Positions 43,895 through 53,471 of a stretch of DNA of 64,000 nt are shown one piece after another; position 1 is the stretch's first letter; every line of letters begins with the position of its first letter. The stretch is from JALORV01 sp963769745 (GTDB lineage: Bacteria; Pseudomonadota; Gammaproteobacteria; Burkholderiales; Burkholderiaceae_F). The notes below the pieces were generated by a model, which searched no databases, was not told the DNA's origin, and was given only the letters and a program-made list of their open reading frames with translations. The stretch spans positions 78,004-142,003 of the forward strand of contig CAVYNB010000036.1 of the NCBI GenBank assembly GCA_963769745.1. The letters run 5' to 3'. Position numbers and translations under genes: made by a program.

Positions 43895-44990
43895 CTACCG
43901 CAACCTCTGGTAGCGGTTACCGGGTAGACGCTCAACATCTTGTGCCAGCTCCAGTTCCAGCAGCGTTGCCGCAAGCGTCCCCGCGTCGCGGCCGGTGCGC
44001 TGCGCAAGCGTGTCCAGATCGACCGGGTCATGGCCCAGAAGTCCGAGTAGCTCGGCGTGAGGTCCAGGCTCGATCGCCTCGGTAGATGCCACGGGCAAGC
44101 GCTCGAGACCGAGGTCTTCGGCAACGTCGTGCGCCGACTCGACCAGCTTGGCGCCTTCGCGAATCAGTCGATGGCAGCCCTTGGCGAGCGGCGAGTGGAT
44201 CGAGCCGGGAATCGCGAACACGTCACGTCCCGCGTCGGCGGCGATGCGGGCCGTGATGAGCGAGCCCGAGCGCAGCGCGGCTTCAACCACCAGCACGCCG
44301 CGTGCAAGCCCCGCGATGATGCGGTTGCGACGAGGGAAGTTGTGCGCGATCGCCGGAGTGCGCAGCGGGAACTCGGAAACCACGACGCCTTCTTCGCGGA
44401 TGCGATGCGTCAGTGCGCGATTGCTGGCCGGATAGATCGCGTCGATCCCGGTGCCGACCACTGCGATCGTGCCGGCGTCACCGTCCGCATCGAGTGCGCC
44501 ACGATGCGCAGCCGCGTCGATGCCGAGTGCGAGCCCGCTGATGATGGTCAGTCCCGACCGCGCCAGCGCTCCGGCAAAGGCTTCGGCGTTCGCGACACCC
44601 TGTTGCGTGGCATTGCGGCTGCCGACGATGGCCAGCGCCGGCCGGCTCAGCAGTTCGGTGCGTCCGATCGCAAAGAGCAGCGGCGGCGGGTCGGGCGTCG
44701 CGAGCAACAGCGCCGGATACTCCGGATCCGCAAGTGAAATGAGCGCGTGGCGGGTCGATGCGGCAAGCCAGTGTTCGGTGGCATCGATCGTCGACTGGAC
44801 TTCGCTGTCGGGTGCGCTGGCGAGCAGGCGCGCGAGCGGCTCGGGCACGGCGCGCAGCAACGCCGGCATGTCCGGCGCCAAAGATGGCGTCAGGCAGTCC
44901 GAACGAGGAAAGGAGATGTCGCGCGGTGCGCGGCCCGATGCCCGGCGTGGCGATCAGCCGCAGCCAGGCCGCGCGCTCCGCCGGCTGCAT
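43895..44990 (-). CDS. dprA: DNA-processing protein DprA (one frameshift)
   Basis: The protein loads RecA onto incoming single-stranded DNA in natural transformation. The N-terminal helix-hairpin domain (QPAERAAWLRLIATPGIGPR) lies in one frame and the Rossmann-like DprA domain in another. One extra T near 44883, in the text ATCTTTGGC, explains this: removing it gives DAILAPDMPALLRAV. The core shows LAIVGSRNATQQGVANAEAF, LALGIDAAAHRGAL, VVGTGIDAIYPASNR, FPRRNRIIAGLARGVLVVEA and DVFAIPGSIHSPLAKGCHRL. A C-terminal winged-helix domain follows. The corrected length is about 364 residues. Confidence 0.93.
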
Positions 44991-45005
44991 CGGCCGCGTT
45001 GCGGA

Positions 45006-46232
45006 TTACTGCTGAGGCATCGGGCGAAGCGGCTGGCGCAACACGCGATCCGCTTCGGTTTCGGCTTCTGTTCGGACGCGCGGTATTTCCGTGTCGTCGC
45101 TCGGGTTGGAGGCACGATCGCCGACTTCGACGGGCTGCGTGCCACGCATGATCAGTGCGTAGGAAATCGTCGGGAACGCGCGGAACACGAAGGCGAGACC
45201 GATCTGCTCGTCGGGCAGCTTGACGAACTGTCGACCCGGCAGGGTCCTGTCTGCGATCGTTTCGCCGGCGCGCCAGAGCTGCAGCATGTCGCCGATGGTC
45301 AGGCCTTCGTTCGAGCCCCGGTTCAGCGTGATGATCTGGCCGCCCCCCGCATAGCGGACGCCGTCGTAGATGGAGATGACGCGGGCTTCGACCGGTCCGG
45401 ACGGTGCCTTGGGCACGTAGCTGATCAGCGCCTGCTGCTCGATCGGCAGCATGCGATCGCCGACGCCGATTTCCTGCTTGCTTTCCTGCACGTGGACGCG
45501 CGCCACTTCGCCCGGCTTGGAAATGTTCACCGTGCCGAGGTACACCGCCTCGTAGGCGATCGGCGACTTCCGGTTCACGTCGTCCGGATCGAACAGCGGG
45601 CGCAGCGGACGGAACACGCTGTAGTTGAGGACCGCATCGTTCGTGATGCCGCGCGCGTACGCGCTGTCGCCGCGGCCGACCCAGACCCGGCCCTCCTGCG
45701 TGGCGACGATGCGCGGCGCGTCGTTCATCGCCGACGTCTCGAGCACCAACGGCTGTGACAGGAACGGCTGGATCAGATTGGTCGGAATGCTGCGGATCGC
45801 CGCGCGTTCCGATCCCATGTCACGGATCGTCGGCTGCAGCTTGCCTTCTTTCGACTCGCCGCCACTCCCGATCATGAGCCGCGCGCGACCGTCTTCCTTC
45901 ACCAGCAGCAGTTCCTGCCCGGGGTAGATCAGGTGCGGATTGGCAATCTGCTGCTTGTTCATGCCCCACAGCTCGGGCCAGCGCCACGGACTCGTGAGGT
46001 ACATGCGGGACAGGTCCCAGAGCGTGTCGCCGCGTTTGACGACGTAGCGTTCCGGCGCATCGGGGGCCAGTGCGGACAGCGGTACGCCGGCCTGAGCGAC
46101 CTGATCGGCGACGCCGCGCTGTTCCGAGGTGATCGGATAGCGGCTGGTGGCCGATTGCGCCAGGGCGGAGCCCGTCGCGGTCACGCCCATGCAGGCGACG
46201 GCGGCGAGTACGCCCATGCTAGTCTTCTTCAT
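45006..46232 (-). CDS. LysM-domain secreted protein
   Basis: The 408-residue protein has a signal peptide (MKKTSMGVLAAVACMGVTAT, cleaved after ALA). The LysM domain reads ERYVVKRGDTLWDLSRMYLT, WGMNKQQIANPHLIYPGQEL (about residues 62-110) and should bind peptidoglycan. The remainder has no recognised catalytic motif. The family sits beside dprA in most betaproteobacteria. It is the first gene of the minus-strand block and is divergent from def. Confidence 0.9.
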   Translation of the reverse strand: MKKTSMGVLAAVACMGVTATGSALAQSATSRYPITSEQRGVADQVAQAGVPLSALAPDAPERYVVKRGDTLWDLSRMYLTSPWRWPELWGMNKQQIANPHLIYPGQELLLVKEDGRARLMIGSGGESKEGKLQPTIRDMGSERAAIRSIPTNLIQPFLSQPLVLETSAMNDAPRIVATQEGRVWVGRGDSAYARGITNDAVLNYSVFRPLRPLFDPDDVNRKSPIAYEAVYLGTVNISKPGEVARVHVQESKQEIGVGDRMLPIEQQALISYVPKAPSGPVEARVISIYDGVRYAGGGQIITLNRGSNEGLTIGDMLQLWRAGETIADRTLPGRQFVKLPDEQIGLAFVFRAFPTISYALIMRGTQPVEVGDRASNPSDDTEIPRVRTEAETEADRVLRQPLRPMPQQ

Positions 46233-46569
46233 GCAAGCTCCCTCTGGCCGTCCGGTGGGGTTCGCACCGTCCCTCAGGCTCGGCTTCCCGACTTGAAATT
46301 TGCGGAACCGACTGCGATCTAAGCTGAGACAGGGCGTCAGATTCTGCCCCTAGTGCCTTGATATAGCAACGTATAGCCAACGGGGTTGATCCCGACTTGG
46401 CGCGATGCCGAAAGGCGTGGGGCGGCGTCGGACGAGGTCCTGCCGATCACTCATCAAGTCGCAGTGTGGCGGCAAAGCGGGCCGGTCGGGCGCGTGAAAA
46501 GCAGGGTAGGAGGGCGGGACTTAGCCGGATCATCCTCAGCACGACGGGCCGGGCATTTGGAGAAGACAC
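46233..46569. other. 337-bp divergent intergenic region between the LysM gene and def
   Basis: No coding frame with plausible start and composition is seen on either strand. The stretch 46355-46385 is locally AT-richer and is the most likely site for promoters of the divergent LysM and def genes, but no convincing -35/-10 pair or operator can be pointed out. GGAGAAG just before 46570 is the def ribosome-binding site. Confidence 0.5.
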
Positions 46570-47076
46570 GTGGCATTGCTCCCGATACTCGAATATCCGG
46601 ATCCACGGCTGCGCACGGTCGCGCGGCCGGTCACCGCCTTTGACGATCGCCTGCGCAAGCTCGTGGCCGACATGGCCGAAACGATGTACGAGGCGCCGGG
46701 GGTTGGCCTGGCGGCCTCCCAGGTCGACGTGCATGAGCGCATCATCGTCATCGACACGTCGGAGACCAAGGACGACCTCCAGGTCTTCATCAATCCCGAG
46801 ATCGTCTGGTCGTCCGACGAGCAGATCGAGTGTGAGGAGGGCTGTCTGTCCGTCCCCGGGATCTATGACGCGGTAACGCGCCCGGCGCACGTCCGCGTCA
46901 AGGCATTCGACGAGCGAGGCGCGGCGTTCGAGCGCGACTGCACCGGCTTGCTGGCCGTGTGCGTGCAGCACGAGATGGATCACCTGCTGGGCAAGGTCTT
47001 CGTCGAGTACCTGTCGCCGTTGAAGCAGGAGCGCATCAAGACCAAGATGAAGAAACGCCGGACGCGGGCGGCCTGA
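46570..47076 (+). CDS. def: Peptide deformylase
   Basis: The enzyme removes the formyl group from nascent proteins. A GTG at 46570 with GGAGAAG upstream gives the family start ALLPILEYPDPRLRTVA and 168 residues. The three motifs are GVGLAASQV, EEGCLSVPG with the metal-binding cysteine, and QHEMDHLLGKVF with the two histidines and the glutamate. In many betaproteobacteria fmt follows directly, but here 5.4 kb of other genes intervene. Confidence 0.97.
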   Translation: MALLPILEYPDPRLRTVARPVTAFDDRLRKLVADMAETMYEAPGVGLAASQVDVHERIIVIDTSETKDDLQVFINPEIVWSSDEQIECEEGCLSVPGIYDAVTRPAHVRVKAFDERGAAFERDCTGLLAVCVQHEMDHLLGKVFVEYLSPLKQERIKTKMKKRRTRAA

Positions 47077-47232
47077 GGGCGGAGCAGCCCCGCCGCGTTT
47101 GCTGTCGATTGGCGCTGCCGCGCCGGCGATTCACGCCAATGCACTGGCGACCGGGACCGTCGCGGGCCTACAGTCCCGTTCGTCCCGTGGAGGCATCCTG
47201 CCGCCACTGCTCGAACTCCTGGACGCGATCCG

Positions 47233-48357
47233 ATGCTAGACGCTGCAACGCTGCGCGCCTCCTGGCGCCATTGGTGGTCACCCGACTGGATGTTTGCCTG
47301 CGAGGGGCCGCGCTGGCTGCGGCTGCTCTGGACGTTTCTGTTCAACTGCGCGATCGCGCTCCTGCTGACCGTGGCCGCGTGGGCCTTTGCCCGCCGCGTC
47401 GACCTCTGGCAAACGCTGCGCTGGAACTTCGTCATTGCCCAGTGCGTCGGCTTCTCCATCCACGGCCTGTTCAGCCTGGCGCGGGCCATGCTCGGTCCCG
47501 AGCGCATTCGCGGCTTCCGCACCAAGACTCGCGTCCTGTTCTATTCGGCCGTTCCGATCGCGGGCGTGCTGATCGGCTATGCGTTGGGGCTCTCGATCAT
47601 GGGGGTCGATGTACCGAAACTCGTGGTGGAGCGGCCGACCCTGCCCCTGGGTATCGTCCTGATGTCCATCGTCGTGTCGGCGATCGTGTATCGGCACTAT
47701 GCCAACAAGGCCAAGCTGGCCGAGGTCCAGGCAGAACAGGCGCGTGAACGGGCACGATCCACCGAGCTCGAGCGGCAGGCCGTCACGTCGAAACTCAAGG
47801 CGCTGCAGGCGCAGATCGAACCGCACTTTCTGTTCAACACGCTGGCCAACGTGGTGAGCCTGATCGACACCGAGCCGGCACAGGCGCGCCGCATGCTGGA
47901 GCGGCTCATTGAACTGTTGCGTTCTTCGCTGGCCGCGAGCCGCGCCGATCGCGCGACACTGGGGCAGGAGGCGGCGTTGCTGGCGGCCTATCTGGATATC
48001 CTGAAGGTCCGGATGGGGGACCGCCTCGATTACACCCTCGATATACCGTCCGAGCTGACGTCGGCGCACCTGCCGCCGTTGACGCTGCAGCCGCTGGTCG
48101 AAAATGCCATCCGCCACGGCCTGGAACCGAAGGTCGACGGCGGCATGGTCCGGGTCGGTGCGCGCGCCCGCGATGGCCGACTGGTCGTCGAAGTCGAAGA
48201 TGATGGACAGGGTTTCGAGCCCAAGGCCGGCGCCGGGGTCGGACTCGACAATGTCCGCGAACGCCTCGCGTCGCAGTATGGTGATGGCGCCCGCCTGGTC
48301 ATCGAGGAAGCCCGGCCAGGCACGCGGGTCCGACTCACCCTGCCGCTGGAGGCCTGA
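47233..48357 (+). CDS. LytS/YpdA-type sensor histidine kinase
   Basis: The 374-residue protein has an N-terminal membrane part with about four helices (FLFNCAIALLLTVAAWAF to GIVLMSIVVSAIVY). A coiled coil (AEQARERARSTELERQAVTS) leads to the His_kinase domain, with the phospho-acceptor in QIEPHFLFNTLANVVSLI. The ATPase part has TLQPLVENAIRHGLEP and EDDGQGFEP. There is no separate extracellular sensor domain. Its stop overlaps the start of the response-regulator gene (TGATG). Confidence 0.93.
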   Translation: MLDAATLRASWRHWWSPDWMFACEGPRWLRLLWTFLFNCAIALLLTVAAWAFARRVDLWQTLRWNFVIAQCVGFSIHGLFSLARAMLGPERIRGFRTKTRVLFYSAVPIAGVLIGYALGLSIMGVDVPKLVVERPTLPLGIVLMSIVVSAIVYRHYANKAKLAEVQAEQARERARSTELERQAVTSKLKALQAQIEPHFLFNTLANVVSLIDTEPAQARRMLERLIELLRSSLAASRADRATLGQEAALLAAYLDILKVRMGDRLDYTLDIPSELTSAHLPPLTLQPLVENAIRHGLEPKVDGGMVRVGARARDGRLVVEVEDDGQGFEPKAGAGVGLDNVRERLASQYGDGARLVIEEARPGTRVRLTLPLEA

Positions 48358-49139
48358 TGAAGGCGGTGATTGCCGACGACGAGCCGCATCTGGCGCAGTA
48401 CCTGCGCGACATGCTCGTGACGCTCTGGCCGGAACTGGAGGTCGTCGCCGTCGTGCACAACGGGCCTGCCGCCGCGGAAGCGATCGCGCGCGAGCGGCCG
48501 GATGTGGCATTTCTTGACATCCGCATGCCGGGCGCAACCGGTCTCGAGGTGGCCGAGCGACTGCTCGCCAAACCGGCAGCGGCGACACGCGTGGTCTTCG
48601 TCACCGCGTTCGACCAGTATGCGGTCGATGCCTTCGAGCGCGAGGCAGTCGATTACCTGCTCAAGCCCGTGACGCGCGAGCGCCTCATGCGCACGATCGA
48701 GAAGCTGCGACGCGCGGCCGGATCGTCCAGCGTCGATCTTGCTGCGCTGCTGGCCGAGGTCACGCGCCGCCTGCCGCCGACGGCGCCGTCCTCGCTGCGC
48801 TGGATCCGCGCCAGCAAGCGGTCCTCGGACGGCGAGATCACCCACCAGATCCCGGTCGACGAAGTGGTCTACATCCAGGCCGACGACAAGTACACCTGCG
48901 TGTACTCGCGCGACGGCAAGGAACTCGCCGAGTGGCTGATCCGGATACCCTTGTCCGAGCTGTCAGCGCAGCTCGATCCAACCGACTTTGCGCAGATCCA
49001 TCGCTCGGTCATCGTCAACCTGCATGCAGTGACCGGGACGCGGCGCGATCTCACCGGCAAGCTCTACGTCCGGCTGCGCGATCATCCGCGCGAGTTGCCG
49101 GTGGCGCGCCAGTACCTGCACCTGTTCCAGAAGATGTGA
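48357..49139 (+). CDS. LytTR-type response regulator
   Basis: The 260-residue partner of the preceding kinase has a receiver domain (KAVIADDEPHLAQYLRDML, phospho-acceptor in VAFLDIRMPGATGLEV, then FVTAFDQYAVDAFEREAVDY). A LytTR DNA-binding domain follows (PVDEVVYIQADDKYTCVY and FAQIHRSVIVNLHAVTG). The AlgR/AgrA-type regulators of this kind bind direct-repeat sites. Its targets are not evident. Confidence 0.94.
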   Translation: MKAVIADDEPHLAQYLRDMLVTLWPELEVVAVVHNGPAAAEAIARERPDVAFLDIRMPGATGLEVAERLLAKPAAATRVVFVTAFDQYAVDAFEREAVDYLLKPVTRERLMRTIEKLRRAAGSSSVDLAALLAEVTRRLPPTAPSSLRWIRASKRSSDGEITHQIPVDEVVYIQADDKYTCVYSRDGKELAEWLIRIPLSELSAQLDPTDFAQIHRSVIVNLHAVTGTRRDLTGKLYVRLRDHPRELPVARQYLHLFQKM

Positions 49140-49150
49140 TCGCAGCCGCT

Positions 49151-50074
49151 TCAGGCGGCGGCGCTGGCAGCGATCCCGTTCGTCGCGCTGGCAATGTGCT
49201 CGACGATCGCCGCCGCAATTTGCGGCTGCAACGCGGGCGGAAAATCGTGCCCCATGCCGGCGATGACCTTGAGCTGTGCGCCACGGATGTGTTGTGCGGT
49301 GTCGAGGCCTGCCGCGAGCGGGACCAGCGGATCGTCGCGGCCGTGGATCACCAGCGTCGGCGCCGAGATCTGCGCGAGCAGTCGGCGCCGGTCACCCGAG
49401 GCCAGGATCGCAAGCAACTGGCGCGCGGCGCCCGCCGGGTAGTAGCCGCGGCGCGCGACGCGCTCGAGATGCTCGCGCAGCGCATTCTGTTCGCTCGGGA
49501 ATCCCGGGCTGCCGATCACGCTGAACACTCGCATCAGGTGATCGGTGAGTTGCGCAACATCGTCGGTGCTGCGCGGCCGGTTGAGGATCGCGCGCAGCGC
49601 GCGTGGCTTGCCGAGCGCGACGTGCGGATTCGGGTTGCCGCTCGACGACATGATCGAGGTCAGGGTCCGCACCCGCTGCGGATGCCGCGCCGCCAGGACC
49701 TGCGCGATCATGCCGCCCATCGAGGCACCGACCACGTGGGCACTCGTGATGCCGAGCGCCGCCAGCAGATCGGCCGCGTCCTGCGCCATGTCGTCGAGCG
49801 TGTACGGTGCGCGCACCGGCAAGCGCAGCAGCGCGCGCATGATCGCGAGCTGCAGGTTCGGCATCGCCGCGCTGCGCAGCTTGGTCGAATGGCCGCAGTC
49901 GCGATTGTCGAAGCGGATCACGCGCAGTCCGGAGCGCACCAGGGGCTCGATGAAACTGTCGGGCCAGGCCGCCGCCGGCATGCCCAGACCCATGATCAAC
50001 AGCAACGCGGGCGCGCCTGCATCGCCGAACTCCTCGACGTCGAGCGAGACGCCGTTGACGTCGATCTGGGGCAT
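49151..50074 (-). CDS. Alpha/beta hydrolase
   Basis: The 307-residue protein begins PQIDVNGVSLDVEEFGDAGA. It shows LLLIMGLGMPAAAW for the oxyanion region, RFDNRDCGHSTKL, the nucleophile elbow VVGASMGGMIAQVLA, VIHGRDDPLVPLAAG with the acid and GMGHDFPP with the histidine. There is no signal peptide. It resembles cytosolic esterases of the aclacinomycin methylesterase type, but the substrate is unknown. It lies with two further lipid-related genes on the minus strand. Confidence 0.85.
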   Translation of the reverse strand: MPQIDVNGVSLDVEEFGDAGAPALLLIMGLGMPAAAWPDSFIEPLVRSGLRVIRFDNRDCGHSTKLRSAAMPNLQLAIMRALLRLPVRAPYTLDDMAQDAADLLAALGITSAHVVGASMGGMIAQVLAARHPQRVRTLTSIMSSSGNPNPHVALGKPRALRAILNRPRSTDDVAQLTDHLMRVFSVIGSPGFPSEQNALREHLERVARRGYYPAGAARQLLAILASGDRRRLLAQISAPTLVIHGRDDPLVPLAAGLDTAQHIRGAQLKVIAGMGHDFPPALQPQIAAAIVEHIASATNGIAASAAA

Positions 50075-50094
50075 GGCAGCCGGCGACCGAAGTT

Positions 50095-50886
50095 CTAGAA
50101 CCACGCCTTGCGCGTGGGGTCGCGATACAGCCAGCGCAGCGAGCCGCTCCGGTCGAAGGGCTGCCACTGGCCCTCGGGCTGGGCGAGCCGGTCGGCGATC
50201 GCGTACCAGGCCAGCGCGTTCAGGCCGATGCCGAAGTGGCTGGCCTCGATCTCGATGTTCTCGGCGTGCGCGCTGCGGCGCTCGACGCTGCACTGCCAGG
50301 CCACCACGCCGTCGGTGCGGCTGTAGATCGACGTCGTGGGAACCGGCGGCGCCTGGCGCAGCGGTTCGTGGATCTCGGGTGCGCCGATGCGGTGTCCGGT
50401 CACCAGTTCGTACAGGCGCCACGCGTTCGTCGCCTTCGGATGCCCGGTAAACGGCGTGCCGAGCGTGATCACCTGCCGCACGTCGCGCGGAAAATCCTTT
50501 GCCAGTTCGCGTGCATAGATCCCGCCCAGGCTCCAGCCGATCAGGCTCACCTTGCGCTTGTGCTGGCGACGCAGTTTCTGCACGCGCTCCATGCAGTGGT
50601 CCAGCACCCCGTCCTTCGGCCCGAGGTTCGAGCCGTGCTCCCACCCGTAGGCGGTGTAGCCCTTGCGCTCGAGGAACTTTCGCAGCGGCTTGGTCGACGC
50701 GTCCGACGCCATCAGGCCCGGAAACACGAGCACCGGGTGGCCGTCGCCGTCCGCCGCCTGGTCGAGCCATGGGCTGGCCAGCATCGTTGCGCCGAATTCC
50801 CACGGCGCGCGCCACTCCAGTGCGAGCCGGACGAAGCCCGGCGCACGCATCATGTCGAAGTCGTACCAGTGCTGCGAGTTATCCAT
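50095..50886 (-). CDS. Lipase-like alpha/beta hydrolase
   Basis: The 263-residue protein contains HPVLVFPGLMASDASTKPLR and the elbow VSLIGWSLGGIYARELAKDF, then ITLGTPFTGHPKATNAW and YSRTDGVVAWQCSVE. This pattern resembles PHB depolymerase or triacylglycerol-lipase-like hydrolases that accompany wax ester synthase genes. No signal peptide, so it is probably cytosolic. It is 50 bp downstream of the WS/DGAT gene on the same strand. Confidence 0.8.
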   Translation of the reverse strand: MDNSQHWYDFDMMRAPGFVRLALEWRAPWEFGATMLASPWLDQAADGDGHPVLVFPGLMASDASTKPLRKFLERKGYTAYGWEHGSNLGPKDGVLDHCMERVQKLRRQHKRKVSLIGWSLGGIYARELAKDFPRDVRQVITLGTPFTGHPKATNAWRLYELVTGHRIGAPEIHEPLRQAPPVPTTSIYSRTDGVVAWQCSVERRSAHAENIEIEASHFGIGLNALAWYAIADRLAQPEGQWQPFDRSGSLRWLYRDPTRKAWF

Positions 50887-50936
50887 GAGTCGAAGATGTC
50901 GTGCAAAACGCGTGATGGCTGGGCATGGCGTCGCCG

Positions 50937-52379
50937 CTACCTTGCGGCCGCACGTCGCCGCGGCGGCGGCTTGGCGGTGTCGGGCTCGGCGCGCGGAGTC
51001 GCCGCGATATGGGTGGCGCGCTGAAGTTCGGCCAGGGCCTCGTGCAGCCCGCGTGCCAGGGGCCGTGCATCCGGGATGCCGACCCGCGCCGCGAGAATGC
51101 CGAAGTCGAGCGAGCCGGCGTAGCTTTGCAGCGTGATGTTCAGGCCGAGGCCGTGCTCGACGATCGACACCGGCCAGTAGGTCTTGAGGCGAGCCCCCGC
51201 GAGATACAGCGGCGCGTCGGGACCGGGCACGTTGGACACCACGAGGTTGGCGATGGGTGGGATGCGATCGGCGAGCGATGTGCGGCCATACAGGCCCGCG
51301 GCGGCCGACAGCAGCCACGGCAGGCCGAGCGATGGAAAGTCCGTCGGAATCACGCCCTTGAGTTGCCGGGTCACGTCTTTCGCTGCGCGCGTCGACGCCT
51401 GCACGGCGCGCAGCCGCTCGATCGGATCGGCCAGCGTCGTGGCCAGTGAGGCCAGCGTCATCGTCGCCAGCGTGGTGGCTTCGGTGTTGCCCGCTTCGCG
51501 CAGCGACACCGGCATCGCCGCCACCAGCGATTTTGCGGGCACGCCGCCGCGCGTCTTGAGGTAGCCGCGCAACGCGCCGCTCACCAGGGTCAGCACGACG
51601 TCGTTCAGCGTCGCATCGTGCGCAGAGGCGATCGCGCGCACGTCGGCCAGCGGCAGCGACGCCGTCGCAAAGCTGCGACCGGAGTCGATCACGCGATTGA
51701 ATGCGGTGCGTGGGCCGAAGGCGAGGTTGCGACTGAATCCGGTCGACCCGGTGACGAGCCGCGCGGCCACACGCGCCAGTGCGGGAAGGCGGCGCACCAG
51801 GTCGACTGTCTGTGCCCCGGTGACCTTGAGCGCGGTGCCGACCATCGTCACCAGGCCCGGCTGATCGCGGCGGCGTCGGCGCGCCGGCTCGACCGCGCGC
51901 GGCGAAGGCGCCAGGTCGAGCAGTGCGTGTGCCAGTGCCACGCCCGAGGCGCCGTCGAGCGTCGCATGGTGGATCTTCGTGTAGAACCCCAGCCCGCCAT
52001 CCTGCAGGCCTTCGATTACGTGAAAGCGCCAGAGCGGGCGCGAGCGATCGAGTGGCTGTGCATGCAGGCGGGCGACGGCGGCTTCGAGCTGGGCCAGCGT
52101 GCCCGGCGCCGGCAGCGTGACGCGCACGACGTGGCGTTCCAGGTCGACCTGTTCGGCGCGGACCCAGACCGGATTGGCGAAATCCAGCGGCATCTTCGCG
52201 AGCTGGCGCGTGAACACCGGCGACAGGTGCATCCGCCGCGCCACGTGTCGTCGCACGCGCAGCAGGTAATCGCCCCCCCGTCGGGGTCGCTCCAGCAGGT
52301 GCACGGCGCCGACGTGCATCGGCGTGGCCGGTGTTTCCAGATGCAGGAACAGTGAATCCAGCCCCGACAGTGGCTTCAA
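50937..52379 (-). CDS. Wax ester synthase/diacylglycerol acyltransferase (WS/DGAT)
   Basis: The 480-residue enzyme should esterify fatty alcohols or diacylglycerol with acyl-CoA for storage lipid. It begins MKPLSGLDSLFLHLETPATP, the family N-terminus. The catalytic HHxxxDG motif is KIHHATLDGASGVALAH (about residue 137). VPAKSLVAAMPVSLR and NLVVSNVPGPDAPLYLAGA complete the two CoA-acyltransferase-like domains. An Arg-rich tail closes the protein. Together with the two hydrolases it suggests neutral-lipid metabolism. Confidence 0.93.
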   Translation of the reverse strand: MKPLSGLDSLFLHLETPATPMHVGAVHLLERPRRGGDYLLRVRRHVARRMHLSPVFTRQLAKMPLDFANPVWVRAEQVDLERHVVRVTLPAPGTLAQLEAAVARLHAQPLDRSRPLWRFHVIEGLQDGGLGFYTKIHHATLDGASGVALAHALLDLAPSPRAVEPARRRRRDQPGLVTMVGTALKVTGAQTVDLVRRLPALARVAARLVTGSTGFSRNLAFGPRTAFNRVIDSGRSFATASLPLADVRAIASAHDATLNDVVLTLVSGALRGYLKTRGGVPAKSLVAAMPVSLREAGNTEATTLATMTLASLATTLADPIERLRAVQASTRAAKDVTRQLKGVIPTDFPSLGLPWLLSAAAGLYGRTSLADRIPPIANLVVSNVPGPDAPLYLAGARLKTYWPVSIVEHGLGLNITLQSYAGSLDFGILAARVGIPDARPLARGLHEALAELQRATHIAATPRAEPDTAKPPPRRRAAAR

Positions 52380-52478
52380 GAGTCTCCCTTAATGCGTGCT
52401 GCTGCGCGCTCTGATGACGCTTGCAGAGGCCGATGGTAAACGCAATGGCCGCTGATCGAGCCCACCTAGAATGCCGCG

Positions 52479-53471
52479 ATGCGCATCGTATTCGCAGGAA
52501 CTCCCGACTTTGCCGCGCGCTCGCTGGCGGCCCTGATCGCGGCGGCGCCGGCCGCGGGCTGGTCGCTGCCCCTGGTGCTGACGCAGCCGGATCGGCCCGC
52601 CGGCCGCGGTCTGCGCCTGACGCCGAGTCCGGTGAAGTCGCTCGCGCTGGCGCATGGCCTCACGGTCGACACGCCGGTGTCGTTGCGCAAGGGGCCGGAC
52701 GCCGAAGCAGCACAGCGGCGGATTGCCGCGGTCGAGCCCGACGTGCTGATCGTCGCGGCCTATGGCCTGATCCTGCCGCAGTCGGTGCTCGATATTCCGC
52801 GTGGCCTGGGGGCTGGGTGGACGCCGAAGCTTTCCGCCATCAACGTCCACGCGTCATTGCTGCCGCGCTGGCGCGGCGCGGCGCCCATTGCTCGCGCGAT
52901 CGAGGCAGGCGACCGCGCGACCGGCATCACGATCATGCAGATGGACGCCGGACTCGATACCGGACCCATGCTGCTTGCCGAGTCGATCGACATCGACGCC
53001 GACGAGACCGCCGGACACCTGACCACTCGCCTGGCGGACCTGGGGGCGACGCTGCTGGTCCGGGCACTCGGCTCCATAGACGAGCTCGGCGCGCAGCCCC
53101 AACCGGCCGCAGGCGCCACCTATGCCGCCAAGATCGACAAGGCGGAAGCATGGCTCGACTGGTCGTTGCCGGCAGCGGTCCTGGCTCGCAAGGTGCGCGC
53201 CTACGACCCGTTTCCGGTGGCGCATACGCGCATCGGCAATGCTCCGATCAAGGTCTGGCGCGCGATGGAGATCCCGGCGACGGACGAGGTGGCGCCGGGC
53301 ACGATCGTCGCAGCCGGTGCCGCCGGCATCGACGTGCGCTGCGGGGAGGCGGGCCTGCGCCTGACGGAGCTGCAACGTGCGGGCGGCAAGCGACTCCCGG
53401 CACGCGAATTTCTGGCGGGCCATGCCCTGATGTCGCAGCAGTGCTTCGACTCCGGACCGGCGCATGAGTGA
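52479..53471 (+). CDS. fmt: Methionyl-tRNA formyltransferase
   Basis: The 330-residue enzyme formylates initiator Met-tRNA. It begins MRIVFAGTPDFAARSLAALI. The formyl-folate site is INVHASLLPRWRGAAPIARA, followed by GITIMQMDAGLDTGPML. The C-terminal tRNA-binding domain follows from about residue 210. It overlaps rsmB by 8 bp and heads the conserved fmt-rsmB-DUF4390-ntrY-ntrX-trkA block. Confidence 0.97.
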   Translation: MRIVFAGTPDFAARSLAALIAAAPAAGWSLPLVLTQPDRPAGRGLRLTPSPVKSLALAHGLTVDTPVSLRKGPDAEAAQRRIAAVEPDVLIVAAYGLILPQSVLDIPRGLGAGWTPKLSAINVHASLLPRWRGAAPIARAIEAGDRATGITIMQMDAGLDTGPMLLAESIDIDADETAGHLTTRLADLGATLLVRALGSIDELGAQPQPAAGATYAAKIDKAEAWLDWSLPAAVLARKVRAYDPFPVAHTRIGNAPIKVWRAMEIPATDEVAPGTIVAAGAAGIDVRCGEAGLRLTELQRAGGKRLPAREFLAGHALMSQQCFDSGPAHE

